In this document: positions 1-7,418 of the stretch, piece after piece
How positions within the stretch are numbered: the first letter of the stretch is position 1
Layout: the number at the start of each line of letters is the position of its first letter
Assembly: GCF_900112895.1 (NCBI RefSeq)
Contig: NZ_FONL01000001.1
Location: 221,234-285,233 of the forward strand
Length of the DNA stretch: 64,000 bases
Source of the DNA: Succiniclasticum ruminis DSM 9236
Lineage (GTDB): Bacteria; Bacillota; Negativicutes; Acidaminococcales; Acidaminococcaceae
Direction of reading: 5' to 3'
The notes under the pieces: model-generated
The model's database searches: none
Seen by the model: only the letters and a program-made list of their open reading frames with translations
What the model was told of the DNA's origin: nothing
Made by a program: the position numbers and the translations under genes

Positions 1-101
1 GCCCAGTGGCCAGCCGGAACGTCGCTGAACGGGTTGGCAGCATAAGCAGAAGCGGTTACGCCCAGTGCCATAGCCATTGCCAGTACTAAAGATTTCTTCA
101 T
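1..101 (-). CDS. SLH-domain porin OmpM, 5' fragment (runs off left edge)
   Basis: This is the first 33 codons of a fourth OmpM paralogue; the gene continues beyond base 1. The signal peptide (about residues 1-22, ending SAYA-A) and the start of the SLH domain (NPFSDVPAGHWA) are identical to those of the three complete copies downstream. Over these bases the DNA differs from the copy starting at 4061 by one base near the start codon. An AGGAGG-type ribosome site lies just upstream of the ATG. Only family membership can be claimed, because the barrel is outside the window. Confidence 0.9.
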   Translation of the reverse strand, partial: MKKSLVLAMAMALGVTASAYAANPFSDVPAGHW

Positions 102-317
102 TTTGTTTTCCTCCTTCTCAGAAAAACCTTTAATTTATTATAAGGTGCTTCCGGAGGAAAAGAATTTATCCGCGCCCGCTCGAGTGACCGTGTTTCCTCT
201 GCTTTGCAGATAAATCACTTCTCCTGTTCGCACCATATAATCCATTGTTAATACACTTCGGACATCAAAATGTAAATTACTTTGTTTATTATAACAAATC
301 AACTTAGATTTTGTAAA
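102..317 (-). promoter_or_regulatory. Leader and promoter of the left-edge ompM copy
   Basis: Reading the minus strand, a TTTACA (312-317) and TATAAT (288-293) pair 18 bases apart gives a good sigma-A promoter and a leader of roughly 180 nt. Two features shared with the other ompM leaders are present: the GAGGAAAC..GG..ACTCG motif at 179-202 and a small hairpin (ACCTT 126-130 with AAGGT 142-146) right before the ribosome site. The hairpin sequence differs from that of the other copies but pairing is kept. Confidence 0.6.
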
Positions 318-367
318 GTATCAATTCAAAAAACTTTACATGAACTAGCAACATTTTCATAACAAAT

Positions 368-392
368 AACCGGGGCTTTTTATGCCCCGGTT
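368..392 (-). terminator. Hairpin terminator after the 436-984 gene
   Basis: A perfect 9-bp stem, AACCGGGGC (368-376) with GCCCCGGTT (384-392), sits 44 bases past the stop of the secreted protein gene. The downstream tail on the minus strand is only moderately U-rich (ATTTGTT), so termination efficiency is uncertain. Confidence 0.6.
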
Positions 393-435
393 ATAAAATA
401 TCACTGCTTACAATTCTGCTAAAGCCTGTCATTTT

Positions 436-984
436 TTATTTTAACTTAAGTGTACGGTTAATATACCGTTTCAGTTCGGAAGCAAACACCATTTGCTGCC
501 AGTCATTTTTCAAGGTTAAAACTTCTTCAATTTCATCCCTGTAATACAGTTTCTTATGATAGTATTTGCCTGTCAGCCTGTTATAAGAAGCATATTCGCC
601 TTTCATAAAGATCTCCAGGCTGGGTTCACGGCGGAAGTTAATGGGTTTTTCCTTTATCTCGTCCAGCCGCATGGCCACAACAATTTCCGAATCGGTTTTT
701 TCGCAAAGATCTTTCAAGGTTGCCTGGTCATACGATTTTAAGCCTTCTTCCGGAATTACGGCAGCTACTTTCTCATCGTCCAGCAGTTCATACTCGGGAT
801 ACTTGAACTTATCAACCATAATATCCCAATAATAGCCGTTAAAATCACCGGCCCGTTCCACCAGTTCATCGTTAACCTGAATGGGCACAACCGCGACACG
901 CGAGGCTTCCGCTGTTCCTGTATAGGCGACGTTCATAAAAAAGACAGCCAGTGTGACAAATATAATAGCAAATAATTTCTTCAT
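436..984 (-). CDS. Secreted protein of unknown function
   Basis: The 182-aa product begins with a clear Sec signal peptide (basic MKK, hydrophobic core to about residue 20, cleavage near GTAEA-S). The mature part starts with VAVVPIQVND, a beta strand followed by a mixed alpha/beta pattern, and contains a DSEIVVAMRLDEI strand that resembles the opening fold of TolB-N/CsgG-like periplasmic proteins; this is a fold impression only. No cysteine lipobox, catalytic motif or membrane segment is visible. It lies between two ompM copies on the same strand, so an envelope role is plausible. A ribosome site (AGGAGG) precedes the ATG. I do not recognise the family. Confidence 0.7.
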   Translation of the reverse strand: MKKLFAIIFVTLAVFFMNVAYTGTAEASRVAVVPIQVNDELVERAGDFNGYYWDIMVDKFKYPEYELLDDEKVAAVIPEEGLKSYDQATLKDLCEKTDSEIVVAMRLDEIKEKPINFRREPSLEIFMKGEYASYNRLTGKYYHKKLYYRDEIEEVLTLKNDWQQMVFASELKRYINRTLKLK

Positions 985-1113
985 TCCTTTTCCTCCTGAA
1001 AATAAGACTGTAGACCATCTGAATAACTACTGATTATGATATCACACTTTATCTAATTGTGCCAGTGTCAATTGTGAACTTTTGCAGAATTTGAAACCAG
1101 ATATTGCCTCATG

Positions 1114-1142
1114 AAAAAGCGGGACTGCTTACACAGCCCCGC
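1114..1142 (-). terminator. Terminator of ompM copy 1258-2487
   Basis: Stem GCGGG-CTG paired with CAG-CCCGC (1119-1142), with one internal mismatch, followed on the minus strand by TTTTT (1114-1118). It lies about 115 bases after the porin stop codon. Confidence 0.7.
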
Positions 1143-1257
1143 CTGTCTTTAAAACGTATTATTATATTCACAAACTGTTCAAGCCCAAACCGATATTACA
1201 CAGATCCGTAATCGTATATACCGTTTGAAAGCTCACTTATCTGAAACCATCAGCAAA

Positions 1258-2487
1258 TCAGAAGCGCAGCTGGATTTCATTCCACAGAGTCTGATGCTTG
1301 TCGTCATTCTGGCGGCCCTTCAGGTCATACCACTGAATGCTGTACATCATGTTCTTTGCTAAGGTGTACGACGCATTCAGGCTGTATCCCTTATAGCCCT
1401 GAGTAAACATGGCATCCATGCCGCCACCATTCATAGTATGCGCCACAGCAGAGCCTGCGGGTGCATAATAGTATTTTGCCTGTAACCCAATAGAACCAGG
1501 TTTGTTGAATTTCGCACCGGCAATATCAGCTGTTACAACAAAACCGTCCTTTTTGGCGCCATCCGCAATATATCCTTTATTATCGCTGTCGGTATGCAGA
1601 TAAACTACGCCCAGACCGAATTTATCTGCCAGTCTGCCATACAGGTTGACGTTAAAGATGTCCAGATCGTCGCCAGTTGCTGCCTTAAACCGGTCATAGC
1701 CTGCGTCAAGCTTAACCTTTTTACCGAGGTTTACGCCAAGATTGGCACCATAGGCTTCATCCATTTCGGGATTCCAGCCCCATGTCTGTGCTTCGGTCGG
1801 TTTACCATAATAAGCGCCAATTCTGAATTTTTTGCCGTAGTCTAAGAAGATGCCGTCGAACTTATCATCATAGATGTTACCGTCGCCTAAATATGCCCAG
1901 GTGCGGCCAGCCCGTACGTTCATACCACCCAGCCGGCCATTGACATATGCATACGTCATTAATGTTTCTTCTTCTCCGGTGTTAGACATCGCCGGTTTGC
2001 CAGTCCGATGGAAGAACTGGTTATTTTCCAGACGGGCTACATAATTCCAGTTGTCATTAACCTTGCCATTGAAAATCAGACGGGTACGCAAACGGTTGCG
2101 GGAGGCTTTGTCATCCCCGTTTTTATTGCTTTGATAACTCCAGCGGACCTGGCCGGTAATCTTTACGTTATCAGCTTTCTTTTCCAGAGCTGCCACGCGA
2201 ACGCCCAGGGCATCCAGTTCATCAGCAAATTCAGCAGCCAGTTTGTCTACGTTGGCGCCTTTTGCCATTGCTTTCGCAACGATCTGGGCCATTTCATAAC
2301 GGGTCATCAGGCGGTCGCCACGGAAAGTGTCGTCACCATAGCCTTCGATTACGCCGGCAGCTGCCAGTTTGGAGATGCTGTCATAAGCCCAGTGGCCAGC
2401 CGGAACGTCGCTGAACGGGTTGGCAGCATAAGCAGAAGCGGTTACGCCCAGTGCCATAGCCATTGCCAGTACTAAAGATTTTTTCAT
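1258..2487 (-). CDS. ompM: SLH-domain outer-membrane porin (OmpM family)
   Basis: A 409-aa outer-membrane porin. Residues 1-22 are a signal peptide, about 24-83 one SLH domain (FSDVPAGHWAYDSI, IEGYGDDTFRGDRLMTRYEMAQIV), 84-105 a short helical coiled-coil linker (LEKKADNVK), and from about 110 an amphipathic beta-barrel that ends in aromatic IQLRF, the usual outer-membrane C-terminal signature. In Negativicutes the SLH domain of OmpM binds polyamine-modified peptidoglycan and tethers the outer membrane, while the barrel forms a diffusion pore; that role is family knowledge. The first ~110 residues are the same as in the neighbouring copies and only the barrel differs. It has its own promoter and terminator, so the copies are separate transcription units. 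Confidence 0.92.
   Translation of the reverse strand: MKKSLVLAMAMALGVTASAYAANPFSDVPAGHWAYDSISKLAAAGVIEGYGDDTFRGDRLMTRYEMAQIVAKAMAKGANVDKLAAEFADELDALGVRVAALEKKADNVKITGQVRWSYQSNKNGDDKASRNRLRTRLIFNGKVNDNWNYVARLENNQFFHRTGKPAMSNTGEEETLMTYAYVNGRLGGMNVRAGRTWAYLGDGNIYDDKFDGIFLDYGKKFRIGAYYGKPTEAQTWGWNPEMDEAYGANLGVNLGKKVKLDAGYDRFKAATGDDLDIFNVNLYGRLADKFGLGVVYLHTDSDNKGYIADGAKKDGFVVTADIAGAKFNKPGSIGLQAKYYYAPAGSAVAHTMNGGGMDAMFTQGYKGYSLNASYTLAKNMMYSIQWYDLKGRQNDDKHQTLWNEIQLRF
2161..2487 (-). repeat. Near-identical ompM 5' repeat, copy B
   Basis: These 327 bases encode the signal peptide, SLH domain and linker. Compared base by base with 3735-4061 I count five differences, all silent or conservative, whereas the barrel-coding parts that follow are clearly different. 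Direct repeats of this size can recombine. Confidence 0.9.
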
Positions 2488-2710
2488 TGCGTTTTCCTCC
2501 TTTTAGAAAAACATATTGTATTTATTACAAAACGTTTTTCTGTTCCGGAAGCCTTGCGTTTCCTGCGCGAGTGACCTTGTTTCCTCTGCATCCCGCAATT
2601 AATCCTTTACAGAATCACGTCTGCAATCATAAGGAAAATTAATACATATATGAAAGTTATTAGTAATTAATTTTATTAGCAATAATATCACGATTTATTT
2701 TTTTTGTCAA
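2488..2710 (-). promoter_or_regulatory. ompM leader and promoter (copy 1258-2487)
   Basis: On the minus strand TTGACA (2705-2710) and TATTAT (2682-2687) are 17 bases apart, a near-consensus promoter giving a leader of about 185 nt. The shared motif (GAGGAAAC..GG..ACTCGC) is at 2567-2590. A hairpin with GAAAAAC (2506-2512) pairing GTTTTTC (2534-2540) and an inner TTGTA/TACAA stem stands directly in front of the ribosome site (GGAGGAAAAC). The rest of this gap is AT-rich and holds nothing else I can recognise. Confidence 0.75.
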
Positions 2711-2724
2711 GAAAAAACGACATA

Positions 2725-2753
2725 CAAAAAACGGAGCCGCCGAAGCGACTCCG
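2725..2753 (-). terminator. Terminator of ompM copy 2799-4061
   Basis: CGGAGTCGC/GCGGCTCCG hairpin (2732-2753) followed on the minus strand by a TTTTTT run (2725-2731), 45 bases past the stop codon. Its stem sequence resembles that of the next porin's terminator at 4420-4441. Confidence 0.9.
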
Positions 2754-2798
2754 CCTTTCTTTTTTGAAATATTAAATTCTGATTCGACAAGCGTCAAA

Positions 2799-4061
2799 TT
2801 AGAAGGTGAACATCAAGTGAGCGCCTAATGTTCTGTTCTTGTCTTTCGAAACTTTGCCCTTCCAATCATAGTAAGCAACGGTGCCGACAATGTTCTTGGC
2901 AAAAGCATAGGATGCTTTTACTTCATAGCCCTTCCAGCCTTCGCGGGCAAGAGTCTTGTATACGTAGTCAGCGCCAACAGTCATCGGGGAGCAATCATCG
3001 GTGTAGGACATCGGAATCATGCCGCCTACATCCATGTATCTTGCTGCGAGGCCCCAGCTGCCCGGTTTGTTGGCTTTAGCGCCTGCAAAGCCCAGGTCAA
3101 CTACATAACCGTTCTTGGAGTCGCCGTCCTGAACCTTTTCACTGGTGTGCAGATAACGGAACCCTAAGTTAAAGTCTTTACCCAGACCGGCTTTCAGACC
3201 TACGTTGAAAATCTTGTTGTCGTCAACTACCGGAACAATGGCATCCCAGCCATGACCCTCAGTTGCATCCTTAAATACATCATAACCCACATCCAGGCCA
3301 ACTTTGCCAAACTTGGTCGCTAAGCCTACGCCGTACATTTCATCATACGGAGTGGTCCAGGCTGCATCGTTTGTGGAAGAAGACGGTTTGCCATAGTAAG
3401 CATAAATATTAGCTTTGCCAGCACCGTAACCGAGTTTCACGCCGTCCATACGGGCATCATATACAACACCGTCGCCTAATTTGTTCTGGAAACGGCCGGC
3501 AGTAACTTTCATGCCGCCGATACGGCCATCAACCCAGGCGCGCTGGAAGCTGGTGTTTTCATCACCAATTCCATTGGTGAAATCCTGTACGTTCTGTACC
3601 ATAGCAGTGTATTTCCAGCTGTCGTTTACCTGGCCGGCAAACCACAGACGGGAACGCAGGTCATGTTTGCGTTTCTTATCGCCGGCATCTCTCTTGTTGG
3701 TGGCATAGTAACGATAACGAACCTGGCCGGTGATCTTTACGTTGTCAGCTTTCTTTTCCAGAGCTGCTACGCGAACGCCCAGGGCATCCAGTTCATCAGC
3801 AAATTCAGCAGCCAGTTTGTCTACGTTGGCGCCTTTTGCCATTGCTTTCGCAACGATCTGGGCCATTTCATAACGGGTCATCAGGCGGTCGCCGCGGAAG
3901 GTGTCGTCGCCATAGCCTTCGATTACGCCGGCAGCTGCCAGTTTGGAGATGCTGTCATAAGCCCAGTGGCCAGCCGGAACGTCGCTGAACGGGTTGGCAG
4001 CATAAGCAGAAGCGGTTACGCCCAGTGCCATAGCCATTGCCAGTACTAAAGATTTTTTCAT
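2799..4061 (-). CDS. ompM: SLH-domain outer-membrane porin (OmpM family)
   Basis: A 420-aa OmpM paralogue. Signal peptide (1-22), SLH domain (about 24-83) and coiled-coil linker are the same as in the copy at 1258-2487; the barrel from about residue 110 is different and ends LGAHLMFTF. The barrel contains several alternating polar/hydrophobic strands rich in Tyr and Gly, for example the KVGLDVGYDVF and FNLGFRYLHT strands. Role by family: peptidoglycan-tethered porin in the outer membrane. It is flanked by its own promoter (4246-4274) and terminator (2725-2753). Having three or more copies side by side suggests that porin specificity or surface antigens vary between copies. Confidence 0.92.
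   Translation of the reverse strand: MKKSLVLAMAMALGVTASAYAANPFSDVPAGHWAYDSISKLAAAGVIEGYGDDTFRGDRLMTRYEMAQIVAKAMAKGANVDKLAAEFADELDALGVRVAALEKKADNVKITGQVRYRYYATNKRDAGDKKRKHDLRSRLWFAGQVNDSWKYTAMVQNVQDFTNGIGDENTSFQRAWVDGRIGGMKVTAGRFQNKLGDGVVYDARMDGVKLGYGAGKANIYAYYGKPSSSTNDAAWTTPYDEMYGVGLATKFGKVGLDVGYDVFKDATEGHGWDAIVPVVDDNKIFNVGLKAGLGKDFNLGFRYLHTSEKVQDGDSKNGYVVDLGFAGAKANKPGSWGLAARYMDVGGMIPMSYTDDCSPMTVGADYVYKTLAREGWKGYEVKASYAFAKNIVGTVAYYDWKGKVSKDKNRTLGAHLMFTF
3735..4061 (-). repeat. Near-identical ompM 5' repeat, copy C
   Basis: Partner of the repeat at 2161-2487, with five differences in 327 bases. The same segment in the 4531-5778 copy (5452-5778) is less similar at the DNA level but encodes almost the same protein (Ala to Ser in DELDSLG). 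Confidence 0.9.
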
Positions 4062-4274
4062 AGTGTTTTCCTCCTTCTTAGAAAAACAAATTTGTATTTA
4101 TTACAAAACGTTTTTCCAGTCGGATTCTCCGCACGCTTCCTGCGCGAGTGACCTTGTTTCCTCTGCATCACATGCAGGATATCTTTCCGGAACCACGTCT
4201 GTAACCGATAACAGACAGACTATGAAATCCTCATAATCCAAATAGAATGTACCACTTTGTTGAAATTTTGTCAA
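4062..4274 (-). promoter_or_regulatory. ompM leader and promoter (copy 2799-4061)
   Basis: Promoter TTGACA (4269-4274), 17-base spacer, TACATT (4246-4251) on the minus strand; leader about 180 nt. The shared 24-base motif is at 4144-4167 and differs from the 2567-2590 copy by at most its edges. The pre-ribosome-site hairpin uses GAAAAAC (4081-4087) with GTTTTTC (4110-4116) and an inner TTTGTA/TACAAA stem. Between 4275 and 4410 I see only AT-rich sequence without an ORF. Confidence 0.75.
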
Positions 4275-4413
4275 GTTTTTTATAAAAATTTTTTAGCCAT
4301 TCTCAATAACGGGTTGTTTTGTTCAGTCAAGTCAAATCCCGATTTATCTCTTCAGTTTTCCTTTTTCACATTTTGGACATTCTGTTTGCGCCCACGCCAG
4401 TCGTGCATTTAAC

Positions 4414-4441
4414 AAAAAACGGAGCCGCCTGAGCGGCTCCG
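4414..4441 (-). terminator. Terminator of ompM copy 4531-5778
   Basis: Perfect CGGAGCCG/CGGCTCCG stem (4420-4441) with a TTTTTT tail on the minus strand (4414-4419), about 90 bases after the stop codon. Confidence 0.85.
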
Positions 4442-4530
4442 CCTTTGTTTAGGGATTATTTTACCGGGTTACGGTTTATTGAACTGTACCGGTGATTGCC
4501 TGTGCAGTTATTTATGCCTTCAACAGCAGC

Positions 4531-5778
4531 TTAGAACGTAATGTTGAATTCAGACCAGATAACTTTGGCATCATCTTCAGCTTTCAGCGCCTCTGTATCA
4601 TAGTAAGTTACGCTGGCAATCATATTCTTTGCCACCGTTACTTCAGCGCCGACAGACCAGCCTTTGAAGCCGCTGTCAAAGTCGGTTTCGCCATCAATGG
4701 TGTGAATCAGGTAGGTGCCTCTGCCCTGATGGTAGTAATTAGCGTTCAAGCCCCAGCTGCCGGGTTCGGAAGCCTCTGCTCCTTTATAGCCTAAGCCGAA
4801 CACATAACCGTCTTTCTTGGTTTCCGAGCCTCTGTATTTATCGCGGTCGGAACGCAGGTACATAGCATCGAATGCCAGGTCTTTTGCCAGATTGAAATTA
4901 GCGCCTACATACCAGATGCCAACATTGTCTTTGCCGTCATAGTCAGCCTCTCCGTCGTCTCCCAATTTGGCTTTTAAATAGCCGGCTTTGGCATTTACAA
5001 AGCTGTCTTCAATGTTGCTGCCGATTTCCGCATTCCAGAAACTCTTTGAAACCGAATTGGTAGGAGCATCTTCATTTAAGTCAGTCAGTTTACCGTAGGC
5101 ACCGCTTACATACCATTTATTGCCATAAGACAGTTTGATTGCGTCATGCTCGCCATCATAGATAGCGCCGTCAGCAAACACATCATCGTCGCGGCCGGCA
5201 ATTACATTTAACCCGCCCAGACGGCCTTCCAGTTTGGCAATGTTGAACTCGGTTTTTTCATCGCCTGTATTAGACACAGTGTCATCGCCAGAATCATGGA
5301 ACCACTGCTGGTTCTGGATACGTCCTACATAATTCCAGTTGTCATTTACCTTACCGGTAAAATACAGACGGGTACGCAGGCCGGTTTCACTGGATTTGTC
5401 GTCATTATTAGGCTTTTTATAACCGTAATGGAAACGAACTTCACCGGTAATCTTAACATTATCAGCTTTCTTTTCCAAAGCTGCTACGCGTACGCCCAGG
5501 GAATCCAGTTCGTCAGCAAATTCAGCAGCCAGTTTGTCTACGTTGGCGCCTTTTGCCATTGCTTTCGCAACGATCTGGGCCATTTCATAACGGGTCATCA
5601 GACGGTCACCGCGGAAGGTGTCATCGCCATAACCTTCGATTACGCCGGCAGCCGCCAGTTTGGAGATGCTGTCATAGGCCCAGTGGCCGGCCGGTACATC
5701 GGAGAACGGGTTGGCAGCATAAGCAGAAGCGGTTACGCCTAATGCCATAGCCATTGCCAGTACTAAAGATTTTTTCAT
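4531..5778 (-). CDS. ompM: SLH-domain outer-membrane porin (OmpM family)
   Basis: A 415-aa OmpM paralogue with the same signal peptide, SLH domain and linker; in the linker one residue differs (DELDSLG instead of DELDALG). The barrel is again different from the other copies and ends in SEFNITF with a terminal aromatic. At the DNA level this copy is the most divergent of the set in both its 5' part and its leader, which suggests that the two copies to its left have exchanged sequence more recently. First gene of the array in transcription order, with its own promoter at 5941-5969. Confidence 0.92.
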   Translation of the reverse strand: MKKSLVLAMAMALGVTASAYAANPFSDVPAGHWAYDSISKLAAAGVIEGYGDDTFRGDRLMTRYEMAQIVAKAMAKGANVDKLAAEFADELDSLGVRVAALEKKADNVKITGEVRFHYGYKKPNNDDKSSETGLRTRLYFTGKVNDNWNYVGRIQNQQWFHDSGDDTVSNTGDEKTEFNIAKLEGRLGGLNVIAGRDDDVFADGAIYDGEHDAIKLSYGNKWYVSGAYGKLTDLNEDAPTNSVSKSFWNAEIGSNIEDSFVNAKAGYLKAKLGDDGEADYDGKDNVGIWYVGANFNLAKDLAFDAMYLRSDRDKYRGSETKKDGYVFGLGYKGAEASEPGSWGLNANYYHQGRGTYLIHTIDGETDFDSGFKGWSVGAEVTVAKNMIASVTYYDTEALKAEDDAKVIWSEFNITF

Positions 5779-5969
5779 GTTGTTTGCCTCCTTTAAGACA
5801 ATTAAAAATTATTATATAAATTGTCAGAAGGCTCTGCAGGCTGTTGCTTCTTTGGGCGAGTTGCCTGGTTTCCTCTCCAGTTCCACCACAACACGCAAAG
5901 GTTCCGGCAAATTATATCAAAATAATATTTTATCAGAGTAATTCTAGCACAAACAGTAATTAATTGCAA
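5779..5969 (-). promoter_or_regulatory. ompM leader and promoter (copy 4531-5778)
   Basis: Promoter TTGCAA (5964-5969), 17 bases, TAGAAT (5941-5946). The shared motif is at 5856-5879 in a diverged form (GAGAGGAAAC, then CAGGCAACTCGC). The hairpin before the ribosome site is GACAATT (5797-5803) with AATTGTC (5819-5825): a different sequence from the GAAAAAC/GTTTTTC stem of its paralogues, in the same place and still fully paired. The remainder up to 6057 holds nothing recognisable. Confidence 0.7.
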
Positions 5970-6059
5970 TAAGTATTTTTATTTAATCACCTATCTTTTG
6001 CTTTTAATAAAAAGCACTCTTTGTCCCGGTATGACTTTGCGCTGCACAAAACAGCCCGC

Positions 6060-6093
6060 AAAAAAAGCAGGAGAGCCTTCCGGCTCTCCTGCT
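6060..6093 (-). terminator. Terminator of the M48 peptidase gene
   Basis: Perfect 12-bp stem AGCAGGAGAGCC (6066-6077) with its complement (6082-6093), tetraloop TTCC/GGAA, followed on the minus strand by TTTTTTT. Confidence 0.95.
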
Positions 6094-6107
6094 GACCGTT
6101 CTGTTGT

Positions 6108-7373
6108 TCAAAATGTTCCCGCTTTATATGCTTCCACTTTTTCCCGCATGGTCATGGGACGGGCTGCTTTATCATCCGTATTCGTCCTGGCTTCCGCTTT
6201 TATGCTCCTGTTTGGTTCCGTCTTATCTTTCTTATTTTCCATCTGCATTCCGGCTGAAAGCTTTACAGCGTTTTTACTGCTGCTTAAAATCTCCCGCAGC
6301 CTTTTTTCAACCTCGTCCGCGCCCACAACCCCGTCAAAACTCATAACAGGCCGTTCGCCTACCAGCAGGGTGTTTTCACTGTTGGTCCAGACCGGTTCGT
6401 ACTGCCTGCCTTCGTGGAACACGGAAGACAAATTCCCGGCAATCAGGAAGGCCTGTTCCTGGGGGCTCATGGTACTGGTTTTTTCCGGAGTATAAAAAGG
6501 CTGCCCCATTACGGAAATCAACCCGTTTTCTTCATTAACTTTTACCTGTTTGCCGCTCCACTCTGTAATCTTCTTATTATAATTAGTGCGACGCGCCAGA
6601 CTGGTGGGATGGTCGTTGAACAGTTCCGCGAAACCGCTGGATTTACTGCCGTTCTGTTCCAGGATATGCTGCCACAGGGCCGCTCCGGCGCCCACATTGT
6701 ACCCGGCTGCCACGGCATAATCAAATGCCAGTTTGTCCGCCTGACTTTCCATCGGTTTTGTCACCCATTTGGCAGTGCCGACAGTACTTACCAGGGCCGC
6801 GCCGACAGAAGAAGCCGTGTTCCGGTTCTGGCTGGCATACAGGGCCGCTACAATAGATACCGGCAAAGCCCGCTTCACACCGGCAGCGGGATGGTTTTTC
6901 TGTCCATGCCCCATTTCATGGGCAATGACAAAAGCCAGCTCGTCTTCATTATAATTCAACTTTGTAAAAGCGCCGATGTTGACGCTCATGTTATGGCCCA
7001 GAGTACAGAACGCATTGAAGGATTTGTCATTATTGACAAAATAATTGTACGGCTTTTTAACGATTGACTCATCGGTAAGCGCCACCGCGTCGGACAGCCG
7101 GGTCATGATACGGGCCAGCATGGCGTTGGCCGCAGGATCGGTATTTACACCGTACTTATCCTTGATCTGCCCCATGTATTTGTCCCTGCCATTGTTATCC
7201 AGATAGCTGACCTGCTTGTTAAGGTACGCATACTCTGCCCCTACCTGGAACAACGCCAGCCCGGCAGAAAGCCAGTCCCAGGCCAGGGCCTGTTTTGGCA
7301 TTACGGCTCCTGAGGCAAGGGTCAGACAAAGCGCAGCGGATACAGTAGTACGAAAAACTGTCGATTTTTTCAT
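6108..7373 (-). CDS. Secreted M48-family zinc metallopeptidase
   Basis: A 421-aa exported peptidase. Signal peptide at residues 1-32; the HEMGH zinc motif is at about 152-156 (AHEMGHGQKNHP), and the third zinc ligand is likely the Glu of the MESQADKLAFDYA segment about 50 residues later, the standard M48 arrangement. The C-terminal part (after about 270) is not conserved in an obvious way and is charged and Lys-rich. M48 proteins of this type act in the envelope on misfolded outer-membrane or secreted proteins (BepA/LoiP-like), which would fit its place next to the porin array; the substrate is inferred. The start is set by GGAGGTG six bases before ATG 7373; an in-frame TTG at 7388 overlaps that site and is rejected. 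Confidence 0.88.
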   Translation of the reverse strand: MKKSTVFRTTVSAALCLTLASGAVMPKQALAWDWLSAGLALFQVGAEYAYLNKQVSYLDNNGRDKYMGQIKDKYGVNTDPAANAMLARIMTRLSDAVALTDESIVKKPYNYFVNNDKSFNAFCTLGHNMSVNIGAFTKLNYNEDELAFVIAHEMGHGQKNHPAAGVKRALPVSIVAALYASQNRNTASSVGAALVSTVGTAKWVTKPMESQADKLAFDYAVAAGYNVGAGAALWQHILEQNGSKSSGFAELFNDHPTSLARRTNYNKKITEWSGKQVKVNEENGLISVMGQPFYTPEKTSTMSPQEQAFLIAGNLSSVFHEGRQYEPVWTNSENTLLVGERPVMSFDGVVGADEVEKRLREILSSSKNAVKLSAGMQMENKKDKTEPNRSIKAEARTNTDDKAARPMTMREKVEAYKAGTF

Positions 7374-7418
7374 TGATGCCACCTCCAACAGTTTATGAGC
7401 AAATAGAACCTGTGACGG

